A DNA stretch of 64,000 nucleotides from Planctomycetota bacterium (lineage in GTDB: Bacteria; Planctomycetota; UBA1135). Below, piece after piece: positions 28,008 to 36,069 of the stretch (position 1 is its first letter; every line of letters starts with the position of its first letter). A program made the translations under genes and the position numbers. The stretch spans positions 37,855-101,854 of the forward strand of contig PAHY01000013.1 in NCBI GenBank assembly GCA_002705055.1, given 5' to 3'. A model generated the notes under the pieces. That model saw nothing but the letters and a program-made list of their open reading frames with translations, was not told the DNA's origin and did no database searches.

Positions 28008-28382
28008 TCAGTCTATTTCCAGCTGTCCGAGTTCGTATTGACGCTGGTGCTCGAGGCAGAAGCGTGCATAGGGGCGCACTTCCAGGCGACCCAGAGGGAT
28101 GGCCTCGTTGCAGTACAAGCAGAGACCGAACTCGCCGGCATCGATCCGAGCCAGCGCGTCGTGGACCTCTTGCAGGATCTCGTTCTCGTTTTCGATCAAG
28201 CCGAGCTGGAACTCGCGGACACCGCCCCCGGAGCCGAAATCGTCCCCGTCTTCAGGGCCGCTATCGGCGTCGGCGCGCAGCACCGCCTCCTCCATGTTCT
28301 CGAGCTTGACGCCGAGATGCTGAAGGTACTGAAGCAGTAGCTTCTTGAACTGATTGACCTGAGACTTCGGGAGCTTGGCCAC
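28008..28382 (-). CDS. DksA/TraR-type zinc-finger protein
   Basis: 124 aa. A helical N-terminal part precedes LIENENEILQEVHDALARI and the C4-type finger with Cys88, Cys91, Cys109 and His112. The Asp-x-x-Asp-Ala tip used by E. coli DksA to act on RNA polymerase is replaced by an Asp/Gly-rich loop (DADSGPEDGDDFGSGGG), so a transcription role is inferred only from the fold. Members of this family often precede lspA, as here. The start is GTG at 28380-28382. A TTGACC/TAGACT promoter lies about 30 bases upstream. Confidence 0.85.
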   Translation of the reverse strand: MAKLPKSQVNQFKKLLLQYLQHLGVKLENMEEAVLRADADSGPEDGDDFGSGGGVREFQLGLIENENEILQEVHDALARIDAGEFGLCLYCNEAIPLGRLEVRPYARFCLEHQRQYELGQLEID

Positions 28383-28400
28383 GGGATTTTGGGCTCGGGG

Positions 28401-29354
28401 ATGCCGAGACGGTCCAGTAGTCTACTTGGCGTGGAAAGCGGTGGTCAATCGCTGCCGGCAGGCTTGCGCGTCGCGCTGAGCGAATATCTCGGGGCGCTCC
28501 GGGCGGAGTCCGGCCTCGCCGCCAACACCCTGGCGGCCTACCGCCGGGATCTCGAGGGGGCCGCGGCCCGGCTCCACGCGGCCGGAGTCGAGGATTGGGA
28601 GACCGTCCAGCCCGAGGACCTCGCCCAGCTGCTCGCCGACCGCCGCGCCGAGGGCCTGGCCCCGGCCAGCCAGATGCGGCTCCTGTCCGCTCTGCGCGGC
28701 TTCTACCGCTTCCTCCTGGCCGAACGACGCGGCCCCGAGCGCGACCCCACCCGGCTCGCCGGCAAGGTCCACCTCTGGCGACGGCTGCCGGAGGTGCTCG
28801 CCCCCGAGGAATGCCGGGCGCTGCTCGACGCGCCGCCTGCGGAGGGCTGGAAGGGGCTGCGTGACCGCGCGCTGCTGGCGCTGCTCTACGGCGGCGGCCT
28901 GCGGGTCAGCGAGGCCTGCGGGCTGCGGCTCGGCGATCTCTCGCTGGAGCTGGACCCCGCCATCCTGCGGGTGCTCGGCAAGGGCGGCAAGGAGCGGCTG
29001 GTCCCCTGCGGCGGAGAAGCGCTGAACCGCCTGCGGACCTGGCTCGACGAGGGGCGCGCTTCGCGTCAGCCGGAAGGGCCTTGGGTGCTGCTCACGCGCA
29101 GCGGCCGTCCGCTGGACCGCAGCCGGGCCTGGGGCCTCGTGCGCGATTGGGCGAGAGAAGCCGGCATCACCCGGCGGGTCCACCCCCACACGCTGCGCCA
29201 CTCCTGCGCCACCCACCTCCTGCTTGGCGGGGGTGATTTGCGCGCGGTCCAGGAGTTTCTCGGCCACGCCGATCTGCGCACCACCGAGCGCTACACCCAC
29301 GTCGAAGTCGCCGAGCTGCAGGCGCTGCACAAGCTGCACCACCCGCGCGGCTGA
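28401..29354 (+). CDS. xerD: Site-specific tyrosine recombinase XerC/XerD
   Basis: 317 aa from ATG 28401; GTG at 28431 (307 aa) is equally possible and gives the more usual XerD length. It has a core-binding SAM-like domain (about 25-110) and a catalytic domain with the complete set Arg168, Lys194, His263, Arg266, His289 and Tyr298 (motifs GGGLRVSEACGL, HPHTLRHSCATHLL, LGHADLRTTERYTHV). It resolves chromosome dimers at dif. XerC versus XerD cannot be decided; there is no integron or phage context. It diverges from the DksA-like gene and faces uvrC, with only 6 bases between their stops. Confidence 0.9.
   Translation: MPRRSSSLLGVESGGQSLPAGLRVALSEYLGALRAESGLAANTLAAYRRDLEGAAARLHAAGVEDWETVQPEDLAQLLADRRAEGLAPASQMRLLSALRGFYRFLLAERRGPERDPTRLAGKVHLWRRLPEVLAPEECRALLDAPPAEGWKGLRDRALLALLYGGGLRVSEACGLRLGDLSLELDPAILRVLGKGGKERLVPCGGEALNRLRTWLDEGRASRQPEGPWVLLTRSGRPLDRSRAWGLVRDWAREAGITRRVHPHTLRHSCATHLLLGGGDLRAVQEFLGHADLRTTERYTHVEVAELQALHKLHHPRG
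28419..28448 (-). promoter_or_regulatory. Sigma-70-like promoter for the dksA-like/lspA/pyrD/secA unit
   Basis: Minus-strand TTGACC (28443-28448) and TAGACT (28419-28424) are separated by 18 bases, and the expected transcript start is about 30 bases before the GTG of the DksA-like gene. The promoter overlaps the 5' end of xerD on the other strand. It is the only good promoter seen upstream of the next eight minus-strand genes. Confidence 0.6.
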
Positions 29355-29360
29355 GCCGCT

Positions 29361-31175
29361 TCAGGGCAGCACTTCGAAGAGGTGCGCCTGCAGGCTGTCG
29401 ATCAGGTCGGCGGTCATGCCCGGCAAGGCCAGCAGTTCCTCGCGATCGCCGTCGCGCAGCCGGCGCAGGTCGCCCTCACACCAGTCGAGCAGCGCCGAGC
29501 GCCGCGCCGGACCGATCCCCGGCACCTGCTCGAGCACGAGACGCAGGTTCTCACGGCGACGGCGGTGATGGGTGATCGCAAAGCGGTGGGCCTCATCGCG
29601 AATCCGCTCGAAGAACAGGCGCTCCGGGGTGCGGGGTTCGAGAATCACCGGCTCGCTGCGGCCAGGCAGGAACAGGCGCTCCTCAGCGGCGACCGGCCCG
29701 CGCCCTTTGCGCGCCTTGGCCAGCGCGATGAGCGGCGGGGCGGCGACGCCTTCCTCCTGCGCCGCCGCGAGCCCGGCCGAGAGCTGACCCTTGCCTCCAT
29801 CCAGCACGATCAGATCGGCGAGACCATCGTCCCCGCGCCGACGCAGCACGCGCTGCACGATCTCATGCATCGCGGCGAAGTCATCATTGCCCTCGCCGCT
29901 GCCGACGATGTAACGGCGATACGAGGCACGGTCCGGCTTGCCTTCGACGAAGCGGACCTTGCTGGCGACGCGCTCCTTGCCCTGCAGGTGACTGACGTCG
30001 ATGCAGTCGACCACCGCCGGGCTGGGCAGGTGCACCCGTTCGGCGATGCGCGCCGCCACGGTAGGCCACGGCGCGCGCCCCACCTCGCCCTGCCGGGCGC
30101 GCGCATTGCTCTCGGCCAGTCGGACCAGCGCGCGCTTCTCCCCGCGGGCAGGCGCATGCAGCCCCACCGCGCGTCCGGCGCGTTCCCGCAGCCAGCCACG
30201 GATCGCCTCGCGCTCCTCCGGCAGCGCCGGAACCAGGATCTCGGGCGGAACCTCCTGACCGCCGCGGTAGAGCGCCGGCAGCAGCTCGCTGACCATCTCG
30301 GCCGGCGCTTCGACCACCGGCACCCGACCGTGCCGCGTGCCCACCCAGTCGCCGTCGCGGTACTCGAGCAGCGCGAAGTGGCCGCGCTCATCAATCCCGA
30401 GCACGTCGAAGTCGCGGTCGGCATCCAACCGCACGCGCTGCGGCGCGGCCAGCGCCTGCAGGGCGCGCATCCGGTCGCGGGCACGCAGCGCGATCTCGTA
30501 CTCGAGGTTCTCGCTGGCCGCGTGCATGCGCTCCTCCTCCGCACGCAGGCGCTCCTGGACCCGCCCCGACAGCACCTCGCGCGCCCCATCCAGCGCGTCG
30601 CGGTAATCGTCTTCGCTGACTCGCCCGACGCAGGGGGCGCTACACAGCCCGACCTCGTGCTTCAGGCAGGGTCGACGCCGGTTGGCGAGGGTGTGGTCGC
30701 TGCAGTCACGCAGACCAAAGGCCTTCTGCAGCAGACGCTTGGCGCGCCGCGCCGCCCCCGAGTTCGGGTACGGCCCGAAGAACTCACCGCTGCCCCGCCG
30801 CCGACGGCGCGCCAGCCCGAGACGCGGCCACGGGTGCCGGGTATCGAGGTGCACCAGCAGGAAGGACTTGTCATCCTTCAGCAGCACGTTGAGCGGCGGC
30901 TGATGCAGCTTGACCAGCCGATCCTCCAGCAGCACCGCCTCCATCTCGGTGTCGGTCACCCGAAACTCAGCGCGGTCGGCCTGCTGCAGCAGCTCGGCGA
31001 AGCGCATGCGGCCGTCCGCGCCGTCGCGGCGGTAGACCTGCACCCGATTGCGCAGGTTCTTGGCCTTGCCCACGTAGAGAACCTCACCGTGGACGTCGTA
31101 GAACAAATAGCAGCCGGGCCGCGAAGGCGCGCGTCGCAGCGCTTCCTGGAAGGCGGTCTGGTGCGCGTCGCTCAT
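29361..31175 (-). CDS. uvrC: Excinuclease ABC subunit C
   Basis: 604 aa. The GIY-YIG nuclease (3' incision) is at the N-terminus (RPGCYLFYDVHGEVLYVGKA, from 19). It is followed by the Cys cluster region (CLKHEVGLCSAPC), a UVR domain near 200-235, the RNase H-like 5'-incision domain (IDVSHLQGKERVASKVRF, LIVLDGGKGQLSAG) and C-terminal helix-hairpin-helices (EQVPGIGPARRSALL). It makes both cuts in nucleotide excision repair. Its ATG overlaps the uvrB stop by 4 bases. Confidence 0.97.
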   Translation of the reverse strand: MSDAHQTAFQEALRRAPSRPGCYLFYDVHGEVLYVGKAKNLRNRVQVYRRDGADGRMRFAELLQQADRAEFRVTDTEMEAVLLEDRLVKLHQPPLNVLLKDDKSFLLVHLDTRHPWPRLGLARRRRRGSGEFFGPYPNSGAARRAKRLLQKAFGLRDCSDHTLANRRRPCLKHEVGLCSAPCVGRVSEDDYRDALDGAREVLSGRVQERLRAEEERMHAASENLEYEIALRARDRMRALQALAAPQRVRLDADRDFDVLGIDERGHFALLEYRDGDWVGTRHGRVPVVEAPAEMVSELLPALYRGGQEVPPEILVPALPEEREAIRGWLRERAGRAVGLHAPARGEKRALVRLAESNARARQGEVGRAPWPTVAARIAERVHLPSPAVVDCIDVSHLQGKERVASKVRFVEGKPDRASYRRYIVGSGEGNDDFAAMHEIVQRVLRRRGDDGLADLIVLDGGKGQLSAGLAAAQEEGVAAPPLIALAKARKGRGPVAAEERLFLPGRSEPVILEPRTPERLFFERIRDEAHRFAITHHRRRRENLRLVLEQVPGIGPARRSALLDWCEGDLRRLRDGDREELLALPGMTADLIDSLQAHLFEVLP

Positions 31176-33163
31176 GACTCCACTTCCAGCAGCCAGGCCT
31201 CGATCCGGCGCATCTCATCGCGCAGTTTGACCGCGTTCTCGAAGTCCAGCTCGCCGGCGGCCTGCAGCATCTCCTTCTCCAGCGCCGCTCGCCGCTTCTC
31301 CATCGTGGCGCGGTCGGGCGCCTCCAGAGGCTCGCCTTCCGCCTTCGACTCCTCGCCGGCCAGGATGCCCGCCAGCGAGTCGCTGATCCGCTTGCGAATC
31401 GTGCGCGGCACGATGCCGTGCTCTTCGTTGTGCGCGATCTGAATCGCGCGGCGCCGCTCTGATTCCTCGATGGTCCGCGTGATCGAATCGGTCTGGCGAT
31501 CCGCGTACAGCACGACCCGCCCTTCGGCGTTGCGCGCCGCGCGGCCGATGGTCTGAATCAGCGAGGTCGTCGAGCGCAGGAAGCCTTCCTGGTCCGCGTC
31601 CAGCACCAGCACCAGCGCGACCTCCGGGAGGTCCAGGCCTTCGCGCAACAGGTTGATGCCGACCAGCACATCGAAGACTCCGAGGCGCAGGTCCCGCAGC
31701 AGCTCGGAGCGCTCGAGCGTGTCGATATCGGAGTGCAGATAGCGCGCACGAAGCCCGGACTCCTGGAAGAACTCGGTCAGGTCTTCGGCGCTGCGCTTGG
31801 TCAGAGTCGTGACCAGCACGCGATCACCCCGCGCGATCGTGGCCTTGGCTTCCTGGAGCGCGTCCTCGACCTGCGCCCCGGCGGGCTTCACCTCGACCTC
31901 CGGGTCGACGAGGCCGGTCGGCCGCACCACCTGCTCGACGATCTGCTCGCGCGCAAGACTGCGTTCGCGGTAGCCCGGCGTCGCCGAGACGTAGAGCGTC
32001 CGACCCAGCATGCCCTCAAACTCGGGTTCGGCCAAGGGACGGTTGTCCACCGCGCTGGGCAGACGGAAGCCGTACTGCACCAGCGACTCCTTGCGCGCGC
32101 GGTCGCCCCGCACCATCGAATAGCACTGCGGCAAGGTGACGTGACTCTCATCGAGCACGCACAGGAAATCGCGCGGGAAGTAGTTGAGCAGCGTGAAGGG
32201 CGGCTGCCCTGCGGCGCGCCCTTCCAGGTGCCGCGAGTAGTTCTCGATCCCGCTGCAGAAGCCGAGCTCCTCCAGGTCTTCCAGGTCCGACAGAGTCCGC
32301 CGTTCAAGTCGCTCCGCTTCGAGCTCCTGGCCCGCTTGCCGCATCGCGCGCACCCGCGTTTCCATCTCGGCGCGGATGGTCTTCATCGCGGCCGGCAGCC
32401 GGTCCTCGGGCTGCACATAGTGGCCAACCGGGTACACCGTGACCTGCGCCGGCTCATCGAGGATCTCGCCGGTGAGTGGATCCAGCACCAGGATCTCTTC
32501 GATCTGCTCCCGCCCCAGCTCGATCCGCCAGACCCGGTCTCGCTCATGAATCGGCCAGATTTCCACCCCCGCGCCCCGGACCCGAAAGGAGCCCGGGCGG
32601 AAGTCGGCCTCGGCGCGGCTGTGCTGAGTGCGCACCAGGGCACGCAGCAGTTCCTCGCGCCGCAGCTGCGCGCCGGCGACCAGCGTGGTGGAGAGCGCCT
32701 GGTAAGTCCCCGGATCGCCGAGGCCGTAGATGCACGACACACTGGCGACCACGATCACGTCGCGACGCGCCAGCAGCGAGGCCGTGGTCGCATTGCGCAT
32801 CCGATCAATCTGCTCGTTGATGCGCGCGTCCTTCTCGATGTAGGTATCCGAAGAAGGAATGTAGGCTTCGGGCTGGTAGTAGTCGTAATAGGAGACGAAG
32901 TACTCGACGGCGTTCTCGGGGAACAGCTCGCGCATCTCCTGGTACAGCTGCGCCGCGAGGGTCTTGTTGGGCGCGATGATCAGCGTCGGCACCTGCAGCC
33001 GCTGAACCACGTGCGCCAGCGTGAAGGTCTTGCCCGAGCCGGTGACGCCCAGCAGGATGCGGCGCGCCTCGGGCGCACTCAGGCCCGCGACGAGCTGTTC
33101 GATCGCGGCGGGCTGATCACCGCGCGGTTCGAATTCGCTGACGAGCTGGAAGTTCCGGGACAC
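31172..33163 (-). CDS. uvrB: Excinuclease ABC subunit B
   Basis: 663 aa helicase-fold damage verifier. Walker A is GVTGSGKT at 39-46. The beta-hairpin region has YYDYYQPEAYIPSSDTYIEK, DESH is the Walker B box, and the last 40 residues form a UVR domain that contacts UvrC. It receives DNA from UvrA (not in the window) and recruits UvrC. The start is GTG at 33161-33163 with GGAGG seven bases upstream. A TAGAAT hexamer at 33190-33195 (minus strand) may be its -10 element. Confidence 0.97.
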   Translation of the reverse strand: MSRNFQLVSEFEPRGDQPAAIEQLVAGLSAPEARRILLGVTGSGKTFTLAHVVQRLQVPTLIIAPNKTLAAQLYQEMRELFPENAVEYFVSYYDYYQPEAYIPSSDTYIEKDARINEQIDRMRNATTASLLARRDVIVVASVSCIYGLGDPGTYQALSTTLVAGAQLRREELLRALVRTQHSRAEADFRPGSFRVRGAGVEIWPIHERDRVWRIELGREQIEEILVLDPLTGEILDEPAQVTVYPVGHYVQPEDRLPAAMKTIRAEMETRVRAMRQAGQELEAERLERRTLSDLEDLEELGFCSGIENYSRHLEGRAAGQPPFTLLNYFPRDFLCVLDESHVTLPQCYSMVRGDRARKESLVQYGFRLPSAVDNRPLAEPEFEGMLGRTLYVSATPGYRERSLAREQIVEQVVRPTGLVDPEVEVKPAGAQVEDALQEAKATIARGDRVLVTTLTKRSAEDLTEFFQESGLRARYLHSDIDTLERSELLRDLRLGVFDVLVGINLLREGLDLPEVALVLVLDADQEGFLRSTTSLIQTIGRAARNAEGRVVLYADRQTDSITRTIEESERRRAIQIAHNEEHGIVPRTIRKRISDSLAGILAGEESKAEGEPLEAPDRATMEKRRAALEKEMLQAAGELDFENAVKLRDEMRRIEAWLLEVES

Positions 33164-33256
33164 TGCGCCCTCCTGCGAAGAAGTTTTCTATTCTAGGAGC
33201 CCCCGGCGCGGCTCTCGAACCCCCACCGCCGTGCCCACGTTCCCGAAGAGACCCTC

Positions 33257-35050
33257 ATGAGCGAACGCATCGGTACCTGCCAGGACTGTGGCCAGAAATA
33301 CGGCGACATCCCCGCTACGCTGACCGCAACCAAGATCCGCTGCAAGGTGTGCAGCGGCACGGTTGTGATCCCGCCGCTGGAAGCAGCGGCCCCTGCGCCT
33401 GCTCCTGCCGAGCCTCCCGCGGCGGCAGCCGGCGGCTTGGCTGCCAAGCCGGTGGGCGACGCTCCCGCGAAGAAGGTCGAGCGCCCCAGCGCGGCGGCGC
33501 CGGTCGACCGCGAGGTCGCGCGTCCGGCCAAGAAGCCGGCCGAGGCGCCCAAGAAGGCTGAGGCACCCAAGAAGCCGGAAGCGCCCAAGAAGGCTGCCCC
33601 GGCCAAGCCCGTCTTCGCGCCGAAGAAGAAGGCGGCGCCGGCCAAGCCGGTGAAGCCCGTTAAGCCGGTGGCGAAGAAGCCCGCGGCTCCGGTGAAGCCG
33701 GTGGCGAAGAAGCCGGCAGCGCCGGTGAAGCCCGTGGCCAAGAAGCCCGCCGCACCGGCCGCGCCGCCTGCCGCCAAGAAGCCGGCGGCCGCTGCCCCGG
33801 ATGCCGAGGCCGCCAAGAAGGCGCGCGCCGCCGAGATCATCGCCGCGGCCAAGGCCAAGCGGGCCGCCAGCGAGGCCAAGAAGCCCGCCGCAGCCGCGCC
33901 GGCCGCCGCCGAGAAGAAACCCAGCGGTGCCGAGCTGCTGGCGCAGCTCAAGGCCAAGCGCGAAGGAGGCGACGCCAAGCCGGCCGGAGGCAGCAAGCCG
34001 CCGCAACCCGCCACGCGCAAAAAGGCCGCGGCCTCCGGCGCGGGCACCCGGAAGAAAGCCGGCAGCAGCAAGCGCGCTGCCTCGCGCCGCGGCGCTGACG
34101 AGGAAGAAGGTGGCCGGCGCGGCCGCCGTCCGGCGAAGAAGGAAGGCGCCCCGATGGGCCTGCTGATCGTCAGTGTGATTGGCCTCGCTGCGCTCGGCGG
34201 CGGCTACTTCTGGTGGCAGAGCCAGCAGGGCGAGGAGGACCCCTCCAACACCGAGGTCTCGGCACCGGAGAACACCGCCGGGGGCACGCCCGCCGCGCCG
34301 GCTGGGGACGACGCGCCCCCGCCGACCCTGCCGCTGACTTCGCTCCCCGAGGGCGACGGCAACGCGGCTCCTTCCGCAGCGGAAGGCGGCAACGAGACTC
34401 CGGCGACCCCGCCGGCCGACGGCGATTCCAACGCCGCCAACGCCCAGGACCCGGGCGCGGACGCGGCCGACCCTGCCGATTCCGGCGAGAGCGCGCCGAC
34501 TCCGCCCCCTTCCACTCCGGCAGCGCCGGGCGCGGACTTCATCGTGCCGGGACCGGGCGAAGGGGTGCAGACCCGCGGCATCACCGACCCGGCGGTCCTC
34601 GACCTGAAGGCAGTGCCGCTGCTGGCGAAGTTCAAGGAGACCTCCGACGAAGAGTTCGCAGATCTGACTGAAGACCTGGAGCTCTATCTGGAAGACAGCG
34701 GGGCGCAGTCCAACCGCGCCGGCAACCGGCTGGTCGATGCCGGGCGGGCCGCCTTCCCGATCATCATCAACGCGATGATGCAGCTCGATTACGCCACCCA
34801 GGAAGGCAACTACACCGGCGGCACGCTGAACCAGTTGCTCTACCGCGCCGGCAACGAGAACAAGAACTATTCCTGGAAGACGACGCAGCTGTTTGAGCTG
34901 GGCTCGACGGAGTTCAACGACGCCGCGCTCTGGAACAAGAAGGTCGTGGGTTCGCTGCAGCGCCTGTGGGTCGAGCAGCTGGCCGAGAACGACGAAGCCT
35001 GGGAACGCTACGTCACCAAGTCTCCGCCGAAGGAAGACGGCGGCGAATAA
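33257..35050 (+). CDS. Zinc-ribbon protein with Lys/Pro/Ala repeats, one membrane span and an extracytoplasmic domain
   Basis: 597 aa in four parts. A zinc ribbon comes first (Cys8, Cys11, Cys29, Cys32). A Lys/Pro/Ala-rich region follows at about 45-250, with three exact-frame copies of PVKPVAKKPAA. Then come an Arg/Lys cluster and a membrane helix at about 300-320 (LLIVSVIGLAALGGGYFWW). The last part is a Pro/Glu/Asp linker and a conserved-looking domain from about 430 (LKAVPLLAKFKETSDEEF, RAAFPIIINAMMQLDY). The basic segment on the cytoplasmic side could bind nucleic acid or acidic partners. The layout resembles the zinc-ribbon/TM protein at 9856-10902, suggesting a lineage-specific envelope family. 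I do not recognise a function. Confidence 0.8.
   Translation: MSERIGTCQDCGQKYGDIPATLTATKIRCKVCSGTVVIPPLEAAAPAPAPAEPPAAAAGGLAAKPVGDAPAKKVERPSAAAPVDREVARPAKKPAEAPKKAEAPKKPEAPKKAAPAKPVFAPKKKAAPAKPVKPVKPVAKKPAAPVKPVAKKPAAPVKPVAKKPAAPAAPPAAKKPAAAAPDAEAAKKARAAEIIAAAKAKRAASEAKKPAAAAPAAAEKKPSGAELLAQLKAKREGGDAKPAGGSKPPQPATRKKAAASGAGTRKKAGSSKRAASRRGADEEEGGRRGRRPAKKEGAPMGLLIVSVIGLAALGGGYFWWQSQQGEEDPSNTEVSAPENTAGGTPAAPAGDDAPPPTLPLTSLPEGDGNAAPSAAEGGNETPATPPADGDSNAANAQDPGADAADPADSGESAPTPPPSTPAAPGADFIVPGPGEGVQTRGITDPAVLDLKAVPLLAKFKETSDEEFADLTEDLELYLEDSGAQSNRAGNRLVDAGRAAFPIIINAMMQLDYATQEGNYTGGTLNQLLYRAGNENKNYSWKTTQLFELGSTEFNDAALWNKKVVGSLQRLWVEQLAENDEAWERYVTKSPPKEDGGE
33656..33754 (+). repeat. Three tandem 33-base coding repeats
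   Basis: Units at 33656-33688, 33689-33721 and 33722-33754 each encode PVKPVAKKPAA with synonymous differences. The drift at codon third positions suggests the peptide, not the DNA, is selected. The repeats lie in the Lys/Pro/Ala-rich cytoplasmic segment of the zinc-ribbon membrane protein. Confidence 0.85.
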
Positions 35051-35070
35051 GCCGCGACGCGCCTTTTCAA

Positions 35071-35101
35071 GACGACTCCGGGGCTAAGCCTCGGGGTCGT
35101 C
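35071..35101. terminator. Bidirectional hairpin between convergent genes
   Basis: GACGACTCCGG at 35071-35081 pairs with TCGGGGTCGTC at 35091-35101 with one G-T type pair and one mismatch. It overlaps the stop codon of the NIL-domain gene and follows the plus-strand zinc-ribbon gene by 20 bases. The plus side continues TTCCATTTCC. Confidence 0.55.
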
Positions 35102-35320
35102 TTCCATTTCCTCGACCTTGACCCCGGCTTCCGCCAGGTAATCGACCGCCGCCTGGATCGAGGCCGCCTCGCCTTCCAGCTCGAGCGAAAGGATGGCCAT
35201 CTCCTCGGTGACGCTCGCGCCCCGAATGTTCGGGACGACCTGAAAACGGTTGCCCAAGGTGAACAGGAGTGGCTCCTTGATCAGAGCCTGCGGAAAGGTG
35301 CAGAAGATCTTGCGCTTCAT
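35084..35320 (-). CDS. Stand-alone NIL-domain protein
   Basis: 78 aa from ATG 35318-35320 with GAGGGG eight bases upstream (MKRKIFCTFPQALIKEPLLF). The whole protein matches the NIL domain, a ferredoxin-like fold that acts as the methionine sensor at the C-terminus of MetN ABC transporters and also occurs alone. IKEPLLFTLGNRF and the alternating strands AILSLELEG and GVKVEEM fit. A small-molecule sensing or ferredoxin-partner role is possible; nothing nearby is a transporter. Confidence 0.72.
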   Translation of the reverse strand: MKRKIFCTFPQALIKEPLLFTLGNRFQVVPNIRGASVTEEMAILSLELEGEAASIQAAVDYLAEAGVKVEEMEDDPEA

Positions 35321-35389
35321 GTCCAGGCCCCTCAAGGCCGGACCTCAGCATAGCGTTTCGCGAGGTGCAGGCTCCAGTCGGCCCGAGGC

Positions 35390-35418
35390 TGGACACCCCT
35401 CCCAGGGCGGACTATCAT
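35390..35418 (+). promoter_or_regulatory. Sigma-70-like promoter for tRNA-Cys
   Basis: TGGACA (35390-35395) and TATCAT (35413-35418) are 17 bases apart and end 14 bases before the first base of the tRNA, an ideal arrangement for a stable-RNA gene. Confidence 0.7.
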
Positions 35419-35432
35419 TCCCGGTCCGGGAT

Positions 35433-35506
35433 GGCGGCGTGGCCAAGTGGTAAGGCAAGGGATTGCAAATCCCTCATCCCCAGTTCGATTCTGGGCGCCG
35501 CCTCCA
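35433..35506 (+). tRNA. tRNA-Cys (anticodon GCA)
   Basis: A complete cloverleaf: acceptor GGCGGCG with CGCCGCC, D arm GCC...GGC, anticodon stem AGGGA/TCCCT around TTGCAAA, a 4-base variable loop and T arm CCCAG-TTCGATT-CTGGG. The discriminator is U, a cysteine identity element, and CCA is encoded (35504-35506). Confidence 0.96.
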
Positions 35507-35513
35507 ACCCGGT

Positions 35514-35912
35514 TTAGGCCTGCTCCCGGTCCCGCCCCGGTTGAGCGCGCCACTCGGCCGCGGCGAGCACCAGCCAGGCCAGGATGTGCGCCATCCCGCC
35601 CTGCGGGGCGATGCCCAGGTTTGGCTTCCCGAGCGCGCCGAGATAGACCTCGCCGCAGAAGACCAGCAGTCCGAACAGAAACAGAGCGCCTGCGATCAGG
35701 TGCAGGCGATTGCCCGCGCGTTGCATCCGCCAGCCGGTCAGCAGCAGCGCGATCCCCAGCAGGTAATGCTGATCCAAGCCGCGACCGAAGGACTCATAGG
35801 CCTCGGCTTCGAGACTGGTCTTCAGCCCGTGGGCGTACCAGGCGTCGAGGCCGACCGCGACGGCGAGCGAGAATCCGGCGAAGACGCAGAGAAAGCGGGC
35901 GAAGGCTTGCAT
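35514..35912 (-). CDS. DUF423 family membrane protein
   Basis: 132 aa with about four hydrophobic helices. YAHGLK near the N-terminus and GLLVFCGEVYLGALG followed by IAPQGGMAHILAWLVLA match the DUF423 pattern (GAHGL, GxxLFSGSLYxL, PxGG). The family is small, membrane-bound and without a known role. It is flanked by the two tRNA genes and lies antisense to them. Confidence 0.75.
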   Translation of the reverse strand: MQAFARFLCVFAGFSLAVAVGLDAWYAHGLKTSLEAEAYESFGRGLDQHYLLGIALLLTGWRMQRAGNRLHLIAGALFLFGLLVFCGEVYLGALGKPNLGIAPQGGMAHILAWLVLAAAEWRAQPGRDREQA

Positions 35913-35953
35913 GGGAGCCGAGGATCGCGAGGCCTAGAATGAAGCCGACGGAC

Positions 35954-36030
35954 GGGGGAGTAGCCCAATCGGCAGAGGCAGAGGACTTAAAATCCTTCCA
36001 GTACGGGTTCGAGTCCCGTCTCCCCTACCA
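35954..36030 (+). tRNA. tRNA with anticodon UAA (leucine codon UUA) but a short class I variable loop
   Basis: The 77-base cloverleaf is clear: acceptor GGGGGAG/CTCCCCT (first pair G-U), three-pair D stem, D loop AATCGGCAGA, anticodon stem GAGGA/TCCTT around CTTAAAA (anticodon TAA at 35988-35990). The T arm is ACGGG-TTCGAGT-CCCGT, with discriminator A and encoded CCA. The variable region is only CCAGT (35998-36002). Bacterial tRNA-Leu normally has a long variable arm of a dozen or more bases. The D loop and A73 are leucine-like, so leucine is the first guess, but the amino acid is not certain. A TAGAAT hexamer at 35935-35940 may be the -10 element; no good -35 was found. Confidence 0.85.
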
Positions 36031-36032
36031 CC

Positions 36033-36060
36033 GGCCCCCGCCGCGCCAGCGACGGGGGCC
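36033..36060. terminator. GC-rich hairpin between the UAA tRNA and pepA
   Basis: GGCCCCCG (36033-36040) and CGGGGGCC (36053-36060) form a perfect 8-base stem with a 12-base loop. It starts 2 bases after the tRNA CCA end and 9 bases beyond the pepA stop, so it could serve both strands. Neither side has a T-tract. Confidence 0.55.
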
Positions 36061-36069
36061 GCATGCGAC

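Noticed and set aside
28401..29354. Tyrosine recombinase considered as an integron or phage integrase
   Set aside because: Length and motifs fit XerC/XerD; no att repeats, cassette array or phage genes nearby, and flanks are housekeeping genes.
33656..33754. Three 33-base repeats considered as a CRISPR array
   Set aside because: The units are contiguous without spacers and in frame with a coding sequence; no cas genes.
33188..34071. Gly/Leu/Arg-rich minus-strand frames opposite the Lys/Pro/Ala repeat gene
   Set aside because: They are the reverse reading of the coding repeats; no start signal or conserved motif.
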